A DNA stretch of 64,000 nucleotides, taken from Pseudofabraea citricarpa (lineage: Eukaryota > Ascomycota > Leotiomycetes > Helotiales > Dermateaceae). The notes beneath the pieces were generated by a model. It was not told where the DNA came from and searched no databases. It was given only the letters and a program-made list of their open reading frames with translations. Within the stretch, counting starts at the first letter, position 1; each line of letters opens with the position of its first letter. The DNA is taken from NCBI GenBank assembly GCA_029641185.1, contig JAPWGK010000014.1, positions 124,001 through 188,000 of the forward strand, given 5' to 3'. A program made the translations under genes and the position numbers. Below, piece after piece: positions 35,655 to 46,016 of the stretch.

Positions 35655-37032
35655 TCACAATCTGTTTCTTCTGCATCGGTTGCAGGCCTGGATCTGGCAC
35701 TGCTGGCATTCGAATATGTAAGAGGGCAGCATATGATAACACTCCTCGCATCGGTGGCTCCCCCTCACGAAGTTCCATCTCTCGTGATCACAGTTATGTC
35801 GCGTTCGCAAATTCTGCACCGCGGCAGCAACTTGCGCCGCTTGTTGTTGTGGCAGCAATGCAGGACGGCGGGCTACGACTTGGCGGGCTCGTTGGACGAG
35901 CCGTTCTTCATTCCACTGCGCACAAAGACACGTCTTCCATCTTTGTCCACAGTTATAGCAGAACTCGGCACCGCAAGTACAACTACGCAGATCAGTTCAT
36001 CTTACTTCCTACTCCAGGATGGGAGATAACTTACGTCATGTGATTACAGCCGATCTCCAGTTCGACAACACGACGGCATGAATAGCAGCGCTGCCATCCA
36101 TTCTCATCGGCTACCTGCAAGACTTGTTGCAAGCCCATGTCCGCAGGGCAGTCGCCAACATGTGCTCCTTGTTTGCAGATGGTACAGGTGATATTGGCGC
36201 ACTCTGGACACGAAGCTCTGTCTCCGCTGATATTCTCCACCTGTATGAAAGTCGAGCACACTGGGTTGCAACAATATGTGCGGTCGGGAGTATCGAACTC
36301 GATTTTCTTCTGTTCGTATAAATCGACGATTTCTTTGGTGAGGAAGATTCGGATGCCGCCGGTGGGGATGGTTTGGCGACAGCAGCGTGGGGGGAATAGA
36401 GACTCGTCGCTCAATGATGCTCGAAAGAGATCCTGCAGACATCCGCGGCAGTATTCGTGGTTACACGGGGCTCGAGCGACGTCGATGAACTTGAATGTCT
36501 CCTGACACGCGATACATTGTCGAGAACGAGAACGAGTGTCGGGTTTGGAGGCTGCGAAGATCGAGGACTCTGCCTCTTGTGAGGATGAGGCTGCGTCTCT
36601 AGCATCCTCCATGGGCGAGACATACAGACACTCCAACTTGCTCAGCAATTCATCGTCCATTTGTTCTGCAGTCACAGTCCATGGTTCAACGGGTGGCGGT
36701 GTCCTCTCACCACCCATCTGACATGCGAAGGCTCGATCGCTCGCCGCTGCTTGCTCTTGATATCTTGAGTTCGAGAGTATATCACCATCGGCCTGGCACG
36801 CTCGCGCGATGCTACGCGTCATCTGGCGATCGGAGACAATCGATGCTGCTCGTTCAAGATCATCCTTGTACAGGTTATATGCGAGCTCGGCGTCGCTAAG
36901 GTGTCCCTCTTTTCCTTTTCCCTTAGATATGTTTTCGAGTTCCTCTCCGTCTTCGAGTTGGAGGCGGATGATCAGGCTCGCTGTCTCTTCGTCCAAGTCG
37001 AGGAAGTGATTGGTCTCGGTGCAGAGAGCCAT
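35655..37032 (-). CDS. RBR-type E3 ubiquitin ligase (RING1-IBR-RING2)
   Basis: Exons 36035-37032 and 35655-35982, 441 aa. The start at 37032 sits in a strong context (CTACCATGG), although the frame is open further upstream. The N-terminal part is acidic and helical (LDEETASLIIRLQLEDGEEL, then LSDAELAYNLYKDDLE), typical of fungal IBR proteins. RING1 begins RQCIACQETF and runs through CNHEYCRGCLQDLF. The IBR has CCNPVCSTF, then CPECANITCTICKQGAHVGDC. RING2 is CYSCRRVVELEIGCNHMT, with the intron exactly before the catalytic CTCGAEFCYNCG. RBR ligases pass ubiquitin through the RING2 Cys, here the first Cys after HMT. A Cys-rich tail follows (ECYHMLPSYIFECQQC). The substrate is unknown; it is probably cytosolic or nuclear. 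Confidence 0.92.
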
Positions 37033-37652
37033 GGTAGTTATCGACGTGTTCCCTCGAGCGTCTGGAGAAGACTTCCAGGACCGCGGTTCTTGAAGTTCAA
37101 ATGGCCTGGCGCGTCTTCGAGAACAAAGCGAACCGATTTTCGAAGGCTGGAGACAAACAGAATTCTCGAGGGGGTTTGGCCCTGATAACGCTCGTTTCCT
37201 ACCATTCACTTTATCGGTATGCACCCGCCACAAAAAGCAATTCCAAAATTACCCCAGATGCACGCATGCATGCGCCCGCATTTATGTTTCGATTTGCTTG
37301 GATGGAATAACCGAGGACGGCTTTTATGTGACTTCTAGCATGCGTAACAGATAGCGGTAAGGTCCTATATCTATATTTTATGAAAAGAATGCTGTGCTGG
37401 ATCCCGGAAAACAGAACGACAGTGAAAGAACTGAAGGAGAATCCAGGATTTGATTTCACCGAAAATAAGAATCCTCAAATAGCTCCATTCAGCTAAATGT
37501 AAGTCTCTGACTTGTCTAGATAGTTGTGGTAGCAATACACGAAGTCAACGGATAGGTCTCAAGCTCAGTCTGTTTTTATTTATGTTGCTTCTAGTCTTGA
37601 AGGACCTGAGAAGAGAAATTAAGCTATGGCACAAGGCAGCTAGGTGAGAGTC
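37033..37652. other. Promoter of the RBR gene and 3' flank of the kinase gene
   Basis: 620 bases between two minus-strand genes. An alternating GCATGCATGCGC stretch occurs near 37262-37276. No gene is seen. Confidence 0.4.
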
Positions 37653-38846
37653 TCACGGTAGTATCTGTAGTTTCCTATCGTGTAAGGATTGTAAGTATGG
37701 ATGTCGTAGTGCCTCGGAAGCTGTGGGCCTTTTAAGATGATCCACAACGAGTAAGTATTCGATGAAGTCTATCAACTCCCGTGATACTTTTTGGCCTTCT
37801 AGCTTCTCGAATTCATGACGCAGCGTACCCACTTTGATGAATTGAGTTTCCAGCTTGGTATCTGGGTGCTCAAAAGTGGTTGACGCAAGATGTTCCGCTA
37901 CGAGGAATTCTTCCTCGTAATCGGGATTGATAGGTGGTTCCAAAGGACCAACAAGACGCTGGATTTTTGCAATGCACCATGCTTCAGTCAGCCCTTCGAC
38001 TATCTTGTCCTTAGCCCCGAAAAGAAGAGTTGGTGATAGCCAATGTGCCAACTGCTCGCTTAGTCAAAATAACCTCAGGGAAGGGATACAAACCGTAACA
38101 CCAACCGACCACACATCAGAAGCGGGCCAGCACCCTAAGCCTCGCCAGACCTCGGGAGCGCGAGTTGGAAGACTCTGGAGGCGGATCTTGTCGTAACCCT
38201 CCTTTAGCACTACGAGAATCAGCAACATTAGCAGGTCTCCGCAGATAAATACGTACTATTCCCCAGATCGCCTAACTTGACTATCGGAGTTGCCGCGTGG
38301 ATATCCGAGAGAAATATATTGTTTGGGTTGATGTCTTCTAATTTAGCAAAGGATAATACGCAGATTCGTTGACAGGGTACTAACCAGTGTGTATTGCGTT
38401 GTACTGGGTTTGGAGAACGGCAAGAGCCGAGAGCACGGATCTGGCTATGATCTTGGGAAGCTGGGAATTTTCTCGGAAGGGAGCTGAAGGCACCGCCCGC
38501 AGATCATGCTCCATCCATTCAAAAACCAGGCATAGCTCTTCTTGCTTTGCTATATCGATTAAGCTTCGAATGTGCGGACATGATACTATTGCAGGAAGTT
38601 GGTGATTGTCACGCTCGCGCTTCAAGCAAATCTTGTCAGGGCCAAGCTCAGTCTCCACCACCGCACTAGAAGTACCAGAATTAGCCTCTATAACGCACGA
38701 TTGAGGGCAGCAAAATCATACAAACCGGGTTGATTTCCAGGCTTCGGGATTGTCTGTGCCTTGAAGACCATAAATGATTTCAAATCCTCTACAAGTCGAT
38801 AGGATGCTTTGCCTCCCCGGATGATCTGTCCGACACATAGCGCCAT
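37653..38846 (-). CDS. Protein kinase-like, N-lobe lysine apparently replaced
   Basis: Exons 38722-38846, 38385-38665, 38257-38334, 38094-38209 and 37653-38051 join in frame to 332 aa. Kinase signals are LVFEWMEHDL (hinge), the catalytic loop IHTDINPNNIFL (HxDxxxxN, Asp kept), VKLGDLGN (DLG, as in SRPK-type kinases), RAPEVWRG (APE) and SDVWSVGVTLAHWL (F-helix Asp). The N-lobe is short: GQIIRGGKASYRLVEDL is a degenerate glycine loop, and the beta-3 strand reads FAVVETEL where relatives carry VVK, so the ATP-anchoring Lys seems to be Glu. It belongs to a fungal SRPK/CDK-like group. It may be a low-activity kinase or pseudokinase; another Lys (VFKA) might substitute. It is divergent from the RCR gene across 468 bases. 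Confidence 0.83.
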
Positions 38847-39314
38847 GCCTGTACTGTAAGAAGCTGTTGACGGTGTGATGGGATGAAGGAGGCTGAGGGA
38901 TTCTGTGGCAGTGCTGCAGTGCTCGCTTGTCGGCCTTTATCAACCTGGTAGCCTAGTCCCAGGTCAGATGATCACGTGTGCTGGGCGTTACGCAATGATC
39001 TCACCACTGGAGGATGAAACGAACGTCATTCCAAGGCGCCGTTCATTGAAAACCGGCCTTGGTTGAGCCCGAACAAAGGCTCAAGCCCCAAGCCAAACCG
39101 TTTCTTGTGGCAGTGCCATCATCATTTGAATACTCAGCTGTGCCGGGTTCCCAGCATCCTTCGCTTTATTTGAAATATCCACCAAGCTTAAATATCGAGC
39201 TCCCCCCCAGCGCACATCAAAACCTTCTTTTCTCCTCCATCTCCACTACAAAACATCGTTCCACGCCCCCTCACTCACGTCGCATACATTCAATATACAC
39301 TATACACAATCACG
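38847..39314. promoter_or_regulatory. Divergent promoter, kinase / RCR protein
   Basis: 468 bases between head-to-head starts. The plus-strand leader near 39190-39314 is rich in CT and CA, as usual before fungal start codons. No separate gene is supported. Confidence 0.45.
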
Positions 39315-39886
39315 ATGACAATAGATATTCAGGGAACTGTGAATACCCTGCTTTCGCGCGCTGTGCTCGAGTCCAGAGCTACGTGCAGAACTGGGTATGT
39401 TGATATTTACCTTCCGTGCATTCCTTACTTTCCGGACCTCCAACGTCATCTCCAAGCACAGAAGCTAACGGCGCAAACCAATTCAGGTATCGCACGTACC
39501 GGTGTTCAGCATGGCAGCGATTCGGCCGATGGGTAGTAGCAGGCATCCTGATCTTCCTAGGCGTTCTATTCCTCGCACTCTTCCTGTAAGTTGTGTTCCT
39601 CACTTGCACGTCATGAAACGGGATTGAAAATTCTAACTCTGCAATCTCCAGATGTCTCGCTGCACGAAGAAAGCGTCGCGCACGCAGATATGCGACGAAC
39701 CCAACCCCCATGACGGCGCCGCATCAAACGTACCCCGACCAGAATCAAGGCTATGGATATAATACGGGCCCGCAGCAGGAATATGGCAACACGAACGTTT
39801 ATGGACAGACGCCGCCGTATCAGCAGGGAGCTTATGCGCCGCCGCCAGGACCACCACCTGCGACGTATCAAGGCGGCTACAAGTAA
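39315..39886 (+). CDS. Small RCR-type single-pass membrane protein
   Basis: Exons 39315-39394, 39487-39585 and 39652-39886, 137 aa. A short luminal part contains CSAWQRFGRW, followed by one membrane segment (VVAGILIFLGVLFLALFLCL, about residues 43-62). A basic stop-transfer cluster comes next (ARRKRRARRY), then a cytoplasmic tail rich in Pro, Tyr, Gln and Gly, with TPPYQQ and GPPPATYQGGYK. This layout matches the RCR family (yeast Rcr1/Rcr2: chitin deposition, Congo red resistance, endosome/vacuole sorting). The Pro-Tyr motifs could recruit a Rsp5-type ubiquitin ligase (established for Rcr proteins, inferred here). The first exon is supported by frame and splice signals only. Confidence 0.82.
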
Positions 39887-40700
39887 ACGAGACGTGGAAT
39901 TGTCATGATGGTTATGGGTTCGCGGTTTATGGCGTTGAGCTTTCTTTTTCTTCGGACTTGTGTGGTTTAATGATCGGTTGGGGGGTTTATCCTGTAAATG
40001 TTGGAGATTGGGAAGATACCTGGAGTGGCGCGAGATTGGAACTCGATTGGAAAGTGATGGCTGGAAGGGTGGTTTTCATTCGCCTTATGAGTCATTGACA
40101 AGATATCCATGATGAGAGTGAGCCGGGAATAATATATCAATTGTATCCTATGTGGTGTTATTACTGTGTCGAAATAACCTGGTATCCGGAGGTTTAGTCT
40201 GCTCTGAAGAAGTGAGGTTTCGACAAAAATTCCCGCCTGCAGGCCCTTTACTGCATCTAATCATTATCATTAACTTCTCTTCTGGTGGTGGCATAATTCT
40301 CCCCTTCGTTGCGAGAGGGCACGAATGGAAGTCGACGGACCAACCAATAGCCAGCACCAGCTTCGTGATTTATTTAAAGCTAGTCGGTTATTTCTCATCA
40401 GGGGGATATGAAGCGGACTACAAATCTCTTATTTCCATTGTTTGGAGCCATATAAACCTCGTCATTACATCAAACAAGTTAAGAAAGCAAACGCTAAAGC
40501 AATCGACCCTTACTCACTTGCTAGTAGCTAGTCCTACCGATTTTAGGTAGTCAAGATTGCAATAGGACACTAAACAGTTGGTTTCCTCCACTCTCCTCGT
40601 CTGTAAATTTCAAAGAGGCCGTGAAACCTATAATCTCTTTACTGCATTTTCTTTGCCTTCAATAGGCATCAAGATATCAACACCAACCCAAAGCTCAACC
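39887..40700. other. Intergenic region, RCR / Fic genes
   Basis: 814 bases holding the 3' flank of the RCR gene and the promoter of the Fic gene. I see no further gene; the 132-codon frame at 40152-40550 has no recognisable domain. Confidence 0.4.
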
Positions 40701-41831
40701 ATGACTCAACCCTCTCAATCTCCCCTCACATTACGAGATATCCTCTCTATGAGTACACGAACGGCCGGGTTTCCGCATTGGCCAGAATCATTCAAGTTAG
40801 GCAAGAGTGAGAAATACCCCAACAATGATAATGAAGAACAAGAAGCCGCGAGGGAGATATTCGGGAGATGTGCAGAAACAATTCTCAGGATACGAGGGTT
40901 ATTCCAAACCGCGAGGGAGAATGCGAGAGAGGAGTTGATAGAGAAATATACTCACTTCATGAGTGCTCGATTAACAGCGATGATCTACAGCTCGAACCGG
41001 ATTGAGAAAGCTGGATTAGGGGTTGAGGAGACAGAGAGACTATGCGAAAGGGTATTCTCAGGTAGAGATGTAGAGATTTCGGATTCTGCAGTCGAGGATG
41101 AGGATGAGGAAGTACATATACAATTTCTGCAAGAGAAGAACGGGATAGACAATCCGACACCAAAAGATCTCCTCCGCGCACGGAGAGAAATCACACACCA
41201 TGCAAAAGCGCTCCTCTTTCTCCTCGATCAGATCTTAAACCATACCGATATCGAGGAGCAGTTGAAGGAGGAATGGATTTTAGAAACCCATCGCATACTA
41301 TGTTCGGGGATATCTCTACATCCCAATACTCACAACAGCCACAGCACAAACAAAAAAGAGGTGGACTATGCAGGAGTCTACCGCACCACGTTCGCCATGG
41401 CAGGGAGCACTATCTTCACACCCCCATCCCTCATTGGCAGGGAACTCGAAATCTTCTTCTCGGAATTCAACGACGAGTTTTATACCTATCTTAAACCTAC
41501 ATCTGGTTCATCTCATATAACACCCCTTATGCCCGTACCTATGGATCCATTCTATACCGCTGCAGACGCCGCCCAGGATTTCGTCATGATCCATCCTTTC
41601 GCTGACGGTAACGGGCGGATGTCCAGGTTGCTCCTCACTGCGCTATTGGTTAAATATACGGGCGTCCCGTGTGTGCTTGGGGTAGATGACAAGCAGAGAG
41701 AGAGGTATCTTGCGATTATGGAAGAGGCGGGAGATGGGGAGTTGGAGGAGATTGCGAGGGCGAGGTTTGCTGGGTTAGTTTTGGAAGGGGCGGGGAGGGA
41801 AATGACTAGTTTGGAGAGGATGTTGAGTTGA
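40701..41831 (+). CDS. Fic/Fido-domain protein (probable AMPylator)
   Basis: Single exon, 376 aa from the ATG at 40701 (CTCAACCATGA); the open frame extends upstream without an ATG in good context. The signature HPFADGNGRMSR (about residues 298-309) is the full Fic core HPFx(D/E)GNGRxxR, with the catalytic His present. Near residues 94-99, SSNRIEK fits the inhibitory (S/T)xxxE helix, so this would be an N-terminal self-inhibited (class II-like) Fic protein. Fic enzymes transfer AMP, or less often other phosphate-containing groups, from nucleotides to hydroxyls of target proteins. No membrane segment or signal peptide is evident. Pairing of SNRIEK with the inhibitory role is inference; the Arg/Gly that usually follows Glu is here Lys. 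Confidence 0.9.
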   Translation: MTQPSQSPLTLRDILSMSTRTAGFPHWPESFKLGKSEKYPNNDNEEQEAAREIFGRCAETILRIRGLFQTARENAREELIEKYTHFMSARLTAMIYSSNRIEKAGLGVEETERLCERVFSGRDVEISDSAVEDEDEEVHIQFLQEKNGIDNPTPKDLLRARREITHHAKALLFLLDQILNHTDIEEQLKEEWILETHRILCSGISLHPNTHNSHSTNKKEVDYAGVYRTTFAMAGSTIFTPPSLIGRELEIFFSEFNDEFYTYLKPTSGSSHITPLMPVPMDPFYTAADAAQDFVMIHPFADGNGRMSRLLLTALLVKYTGVPCVLGVDDKQRERYLAIMEEAGDGELEEIARARFAGLVLEGAGREMTSLERMLS

Positions 41832-44094
41832 GGAGTCTGGCTTGCTTCTTTTGTAAGGCAAGAATCCCTTTAGATTTGATCTGTCTTAGGTATCTACCTG
41901 GGTACTTGTCCTTGTCTTCGCTAAGAACTCTCTAGCCCCTTTACCCCCTTTACCCCCTTTTCTCTCTCGCCTTACCTTCGCTAAACTTCCATCGTCAAGA
42001 ACAGCTACGCTAGACTTTAGGTAATAACTATGAAGCAAAATAATAACCACTTCATCGCAAGGCTTATTAATCATCTTCTTTTATCTCTTCTCTAAGTATT
42101 TAAGAACTCTAAAAACACTCATCCCACCACGAACTATCGGAAATTGAAGTTGGAAAGTGTAGTACAGGTCTAACCCCCGCCCGAGTTTCGGCCGTGTACA
42201 CCCACAAGACGAACACCAATCAAACATCGAACAATCCAAGTAAGGTAAGTAAGTAGAGATACATATCTAGCTACGCAAAAGCGATCCTCTTTCATTCTAC
42301 TCTACTGATCCTGCTTCCTTACAGTACAGTACAGTGCGTGCGTGCGGCTCAGACCCCGCGCAGATAGGGCAGAAAATCCCTAGCTTCCCTATAGCAAAGG
42401 TCAACTATAGCGAGCCCAAAGCCACGAGTACGCGTACAGTTCAATGACTGGACTGGGTAGGTAAGCTTGAGCACCGACCACAGGCAAGAACAGAAAAGCA
42501 GAGTCTATGACCATGGAAAATGACACACTTAAGCTTTTGTTTACACCGTCCGTTCCTCCAAGCAACGGAGCTGAGAGCCGAAAGGAGCTTGTTCCGAGCG
42601 ACGAACTCGGCGCTCGTCGGCTAATTATGGTTGAAAGAGGGCACAGTCACTGCACCACACTCACCGCACAGGGCGGTCAACCCCAGCTTGTTCTTTTTTA
42701 TGTTCTTTCGCCTAAACTTAATGTCCTCTTGACTCCTCTCTGCCCAAAGCACTGCACAAGGAAGCATACATAACTTGATTGGGTCGAGGACAGCCAAGGA
42801 TATGTCGACAGGAACTCCAACCTGATTATATACCTCTAACCCCGGATTCCGCGGTAAGCCGCCGCCCTTCCCGCCCGTTTTCGACGGACATCAAGGACAT
42901 CGAATCCTAAAGTTACTCCTTTGTAAAATCGCAACGAATCCTAAAGATAGGAGAACAACTCGAACCTTCATATAACACAACGGGAAAAAAAGACTGCAAA
43001 GGGTCCAGGAGAAAGTTGCCCGCGGCTAATGCCCGGCGCCGATGAGATTTGATGAGATCCAAGATCTGTCAGGTGGTCAGGATCCACCTTTTGCAGCATT
43101 GACACAGACCTCGTGGAGTCGAGTCGCAGTACTACAAAGTCGAAATTTCTCATTTTAAATCACATCCTCAACACTTTTTCGTTTTTAAAGCGCAGAGGGA
43201 GAAGGCTCCACTTTCTAGAGGCTACAGGCTGAGTGCGTACTGCGGATACTGTAGATGGAGGAATCGCTTCGCCATCCTAAATCTCAACCTCTCATGGCGA
43301 ACATCGCATCGGAGTTCCTGTCTGGGCGTCTATGGCCGAGCATAGCTACAGTGTGACGAGCTGAGAGCTGAAAGAAAGAGGGCGGCAACAAGCCGGATCC
43401 CTTTGGCTGTTGCGGTCGTACGGCATATGACAAGTCTTAAAAAAAAAACCAAAAAAGCCAACCTAAACGGTCCTCACGACTCACGAGGTGTCCCATTTCT
43501 GTGATGGTAGGTCGCTTACATGCATAATTTCCCCCCTCACTCGCTCGCCATGACAGCTCGCAACGCAAGTCAGCCAGCCAGCCTAGTCAGGTACCAAGCA
43601 GCACGCACAGCACTATATCGCTAGCTCGTCTCTTCTCCGCATTTTCCCATTTCCACCGCTCACATCCACGCACCCTGGTCCATGTATTTCCTCTTCGGGA
43701 CGCCCTCGACCGGACTTCAGGAACTCCAGCTCGAGTACCGCCGGCAGTGGCTGGTGCGGGCAGGGCTCAGATGGAAGAAATGAGGAAGAAGTACGCTACC
43801 CCTCGAAATCGTCAGGACCCATACAGCGTACTGCTACTGTACCACATGGTCCACGTACCGATTTCCGGCCTCCGCAGTGCTTCGGTGGTCGGACCCTGGC
43901 ATGTCACTCACTGGCAGCGCACATTGGCCTGGCCTGGCCGTCTTATAAATGTCTCTGGACTCGCCGTTGATCGTTGAGGGGCAGGTTTCTGGCTCTGATC
44001 TTTCTTGTGTTACATCTCGGCCCGTTCCTTATCCTCCCCCTTGTCTCTGTCACTCATTCTTCGCTTTCATACTAGTCGTATTTAACATCTCACC
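41832..44094. other. Intergenic region, Fic / lipase
   Basis: 2.3 kb with repeated CCCCTTTA units (about 41936-41962) and short frames without domains. It ends in a CT-rich leader just before the lipase start. No gene or tRNA that I can support. Confidence 0.45.
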
Positions 44095-45355
44095 ATGGTT
44101 TCTTCAAGTGCTTGGTTGCTCTTGGGGTTGTCGGCTTTGGCATCTGCTTCCCGAAGTGAGAAGAGAGGTATGTCAAAACTCTCTAGTACCAAAATGAATA
44201 CTTAGAATTAATAAGCCGTCTAGCTGTTACCGTTACAGAAACTGATCTTGCAAACTTCAATCTCCTCTCGGAATATGCTGCCACTTCATAGTATGTTCAG
44301 ACGTAGCCCTGTTTTTAGACTTTACTTACTGATTCTGCTATAGTTGTAACACAGACAGTCCAGGATTAATCACCTGTACCGACGATGCCTGCCCAGCAGT
44401 TGAAGCCGCACAAGCAGTGAGCACAGTAGAGTTCGCGTATGTTCACCACTCACAAAAGAGAAGAAAGGAAATCAAGCTAACAGAGTCCTAGGGATGCCGT
44501 CACTGACATGGCCGGTCTCGTAGCCACGGACAACGTGAACGAGCTAATCGTCGTCTCGTTCCGTGGCTCCGACTCGATCCGCAATTTCATCGCAGACATT
44601 CTATTCCTGAAGTCAGACTGTGACTTCGGTGATGGATGCCGAGCCCATTCGGGATTCCTCGCCTCGTGGTACTCAGTCCGCTCGACTGTCCTACCAGCCG
44701 TCAGCGCTGCCGTGGCTGCAAACCCAACATACAAGCTCGTGACCACGGGCCACTCTCTCGGAGGTGCTATTGCGACTCTTGCCGGTGCAGATCTCAGAGT
44801 GTCTGGCTTCCCATGCGATATCTACAGTTTTGGATCTCCTCGCGTAAGCTTCCCTTCTCAATTTCTTCTCCTTTTCTCTTTTCCTTTTTTTCCTTTTCGA
44901 GAGAGAGAGAGAGAGAGCAGAGGTACTAACACGATACAAAACAGGTGGGCAACGACGTCTTCGCCAACTTCGTAACAGCACAAGCAGGCAGCGAATACCG
45001 CGTGACGCACGTCGATGACCCCGTGCCGAGACTGGCGCCGATCCTGTTCGGGTTCCGGCACACGAGCCCCGAATACTGGCTGTCGACGGGCACGGCCACG
45101 ACGGTCAACTACACGCTGGCCGACATCAAGGTGTGCGAGGGCATTGCGAACGTCGAGTGCAACGCCGCCCAGGGCGGCTTCGACACTACGGCCCATAGCT
45201 ACTACCTCGGCCACATCTCGGCCTGTGGAAGCGACGAGTTGGAGTTCCGCGACCTCGCTATGGAGCAGAGATATGCCAACCTTGTCATGTATGCTGCCTT
45301 GGATATCGAGTATGCTCATGCCCTCCCTGCCAATGGTTCGGCGCCGACGGCTTAG
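44095..45355 (+). CDS. Secreted class 3 lipase
   Basis: Exons 44095-44167, 44224-44290, 44344-44436, 44492-44843 and 44945-45355, 331 aa. A signal peptide (MVSSSAWLLLGLSALASA) is followed by SRSEKR, a possible Kex2-type propeptide site. The alpha/beta-hydrolase core has LIVVSFRGSDSI (oxyanion region), TTGHSLGGAIATLAG (nucleophile Ser near residue 165), FGSPRVGNDVFA, THVDDPVPRL (Asp) and SYYLGH (His), so the triad is complete. The family includes the Thermomyces/Rhizomucor lipases and related feruloyl esterases. It probably acts outside the cell on acylglycerols or similar esters. The fourth intron carries a GA repeat (about 44899-44917). Cysteines CNTDSPGLITC and CDFGDGC suggest disulphides. 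Confidence 0.92.
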
Positions 45356-46016
45356 ATGGGCAAAGGAAAAAGGGGGAGTTCTTTGTATTTATCATTTTTT
45401 GCGAAGAAGTACATATTTATATCTTCAAGATGCTGCATTTGCGTTAGTGATTCGCGTCTTGCTCGCTGTCAGATTTTCACTGTCCACCCTTCGCATCTCG
45501 GTTAATTTTCTCGACTCGTTTAATATCGGGAATTCTCGTTGCCACCAAGGCTTGATCCGGATGTACTAAATACTCTTCCCAGCAAACTCAAAGGTTCGAT
45601 AGAAAATTACGGTTAAACAACTTCCAAGCCTCAGGTCGGTAATTGGGAATCTTGCTCTATCTGTAAGCAGGTTGAAGACGGCTTAATAGAATGTCAGCTC
45701 GCTTAGTCCCAGAAACCGAGAACATCACATCCACGAAATGACGTTAACGAGTTATGGATGAACAAAGTCACATTAATTCCCTCATAAATACATCCACTAT
45801 TTGATCAAGTATCTCCAATCCCAAAAAGTCTCCCAAAAGAAGTGAAGTATAACACATCCAAGAAAGAAGAAGAACTCATGACATGACACATTAAACCCCC
45901 TTTCTCTCATATGATATCCACCCTTTCCCCCACCAAACCATCAATCCGCCGAGAAGCAAAACAAATGAAATTCTTGTCTCGTTGAGAGCAGCAATGAGTT
46001 CTCAATCCAATTCTAA
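45356..46016. other. Convergent 3' spacer, lipase / wall protein
   Basis: 661 AT-rich bases between converging genes. No gene is seen. Confidence 0.45.

Noticed and set aside
40578..40700. Upstream extension of the Fic protein
   Set aside because: No ATG in this part; 40701 has a good start context and matches the beginning of the conserved region.
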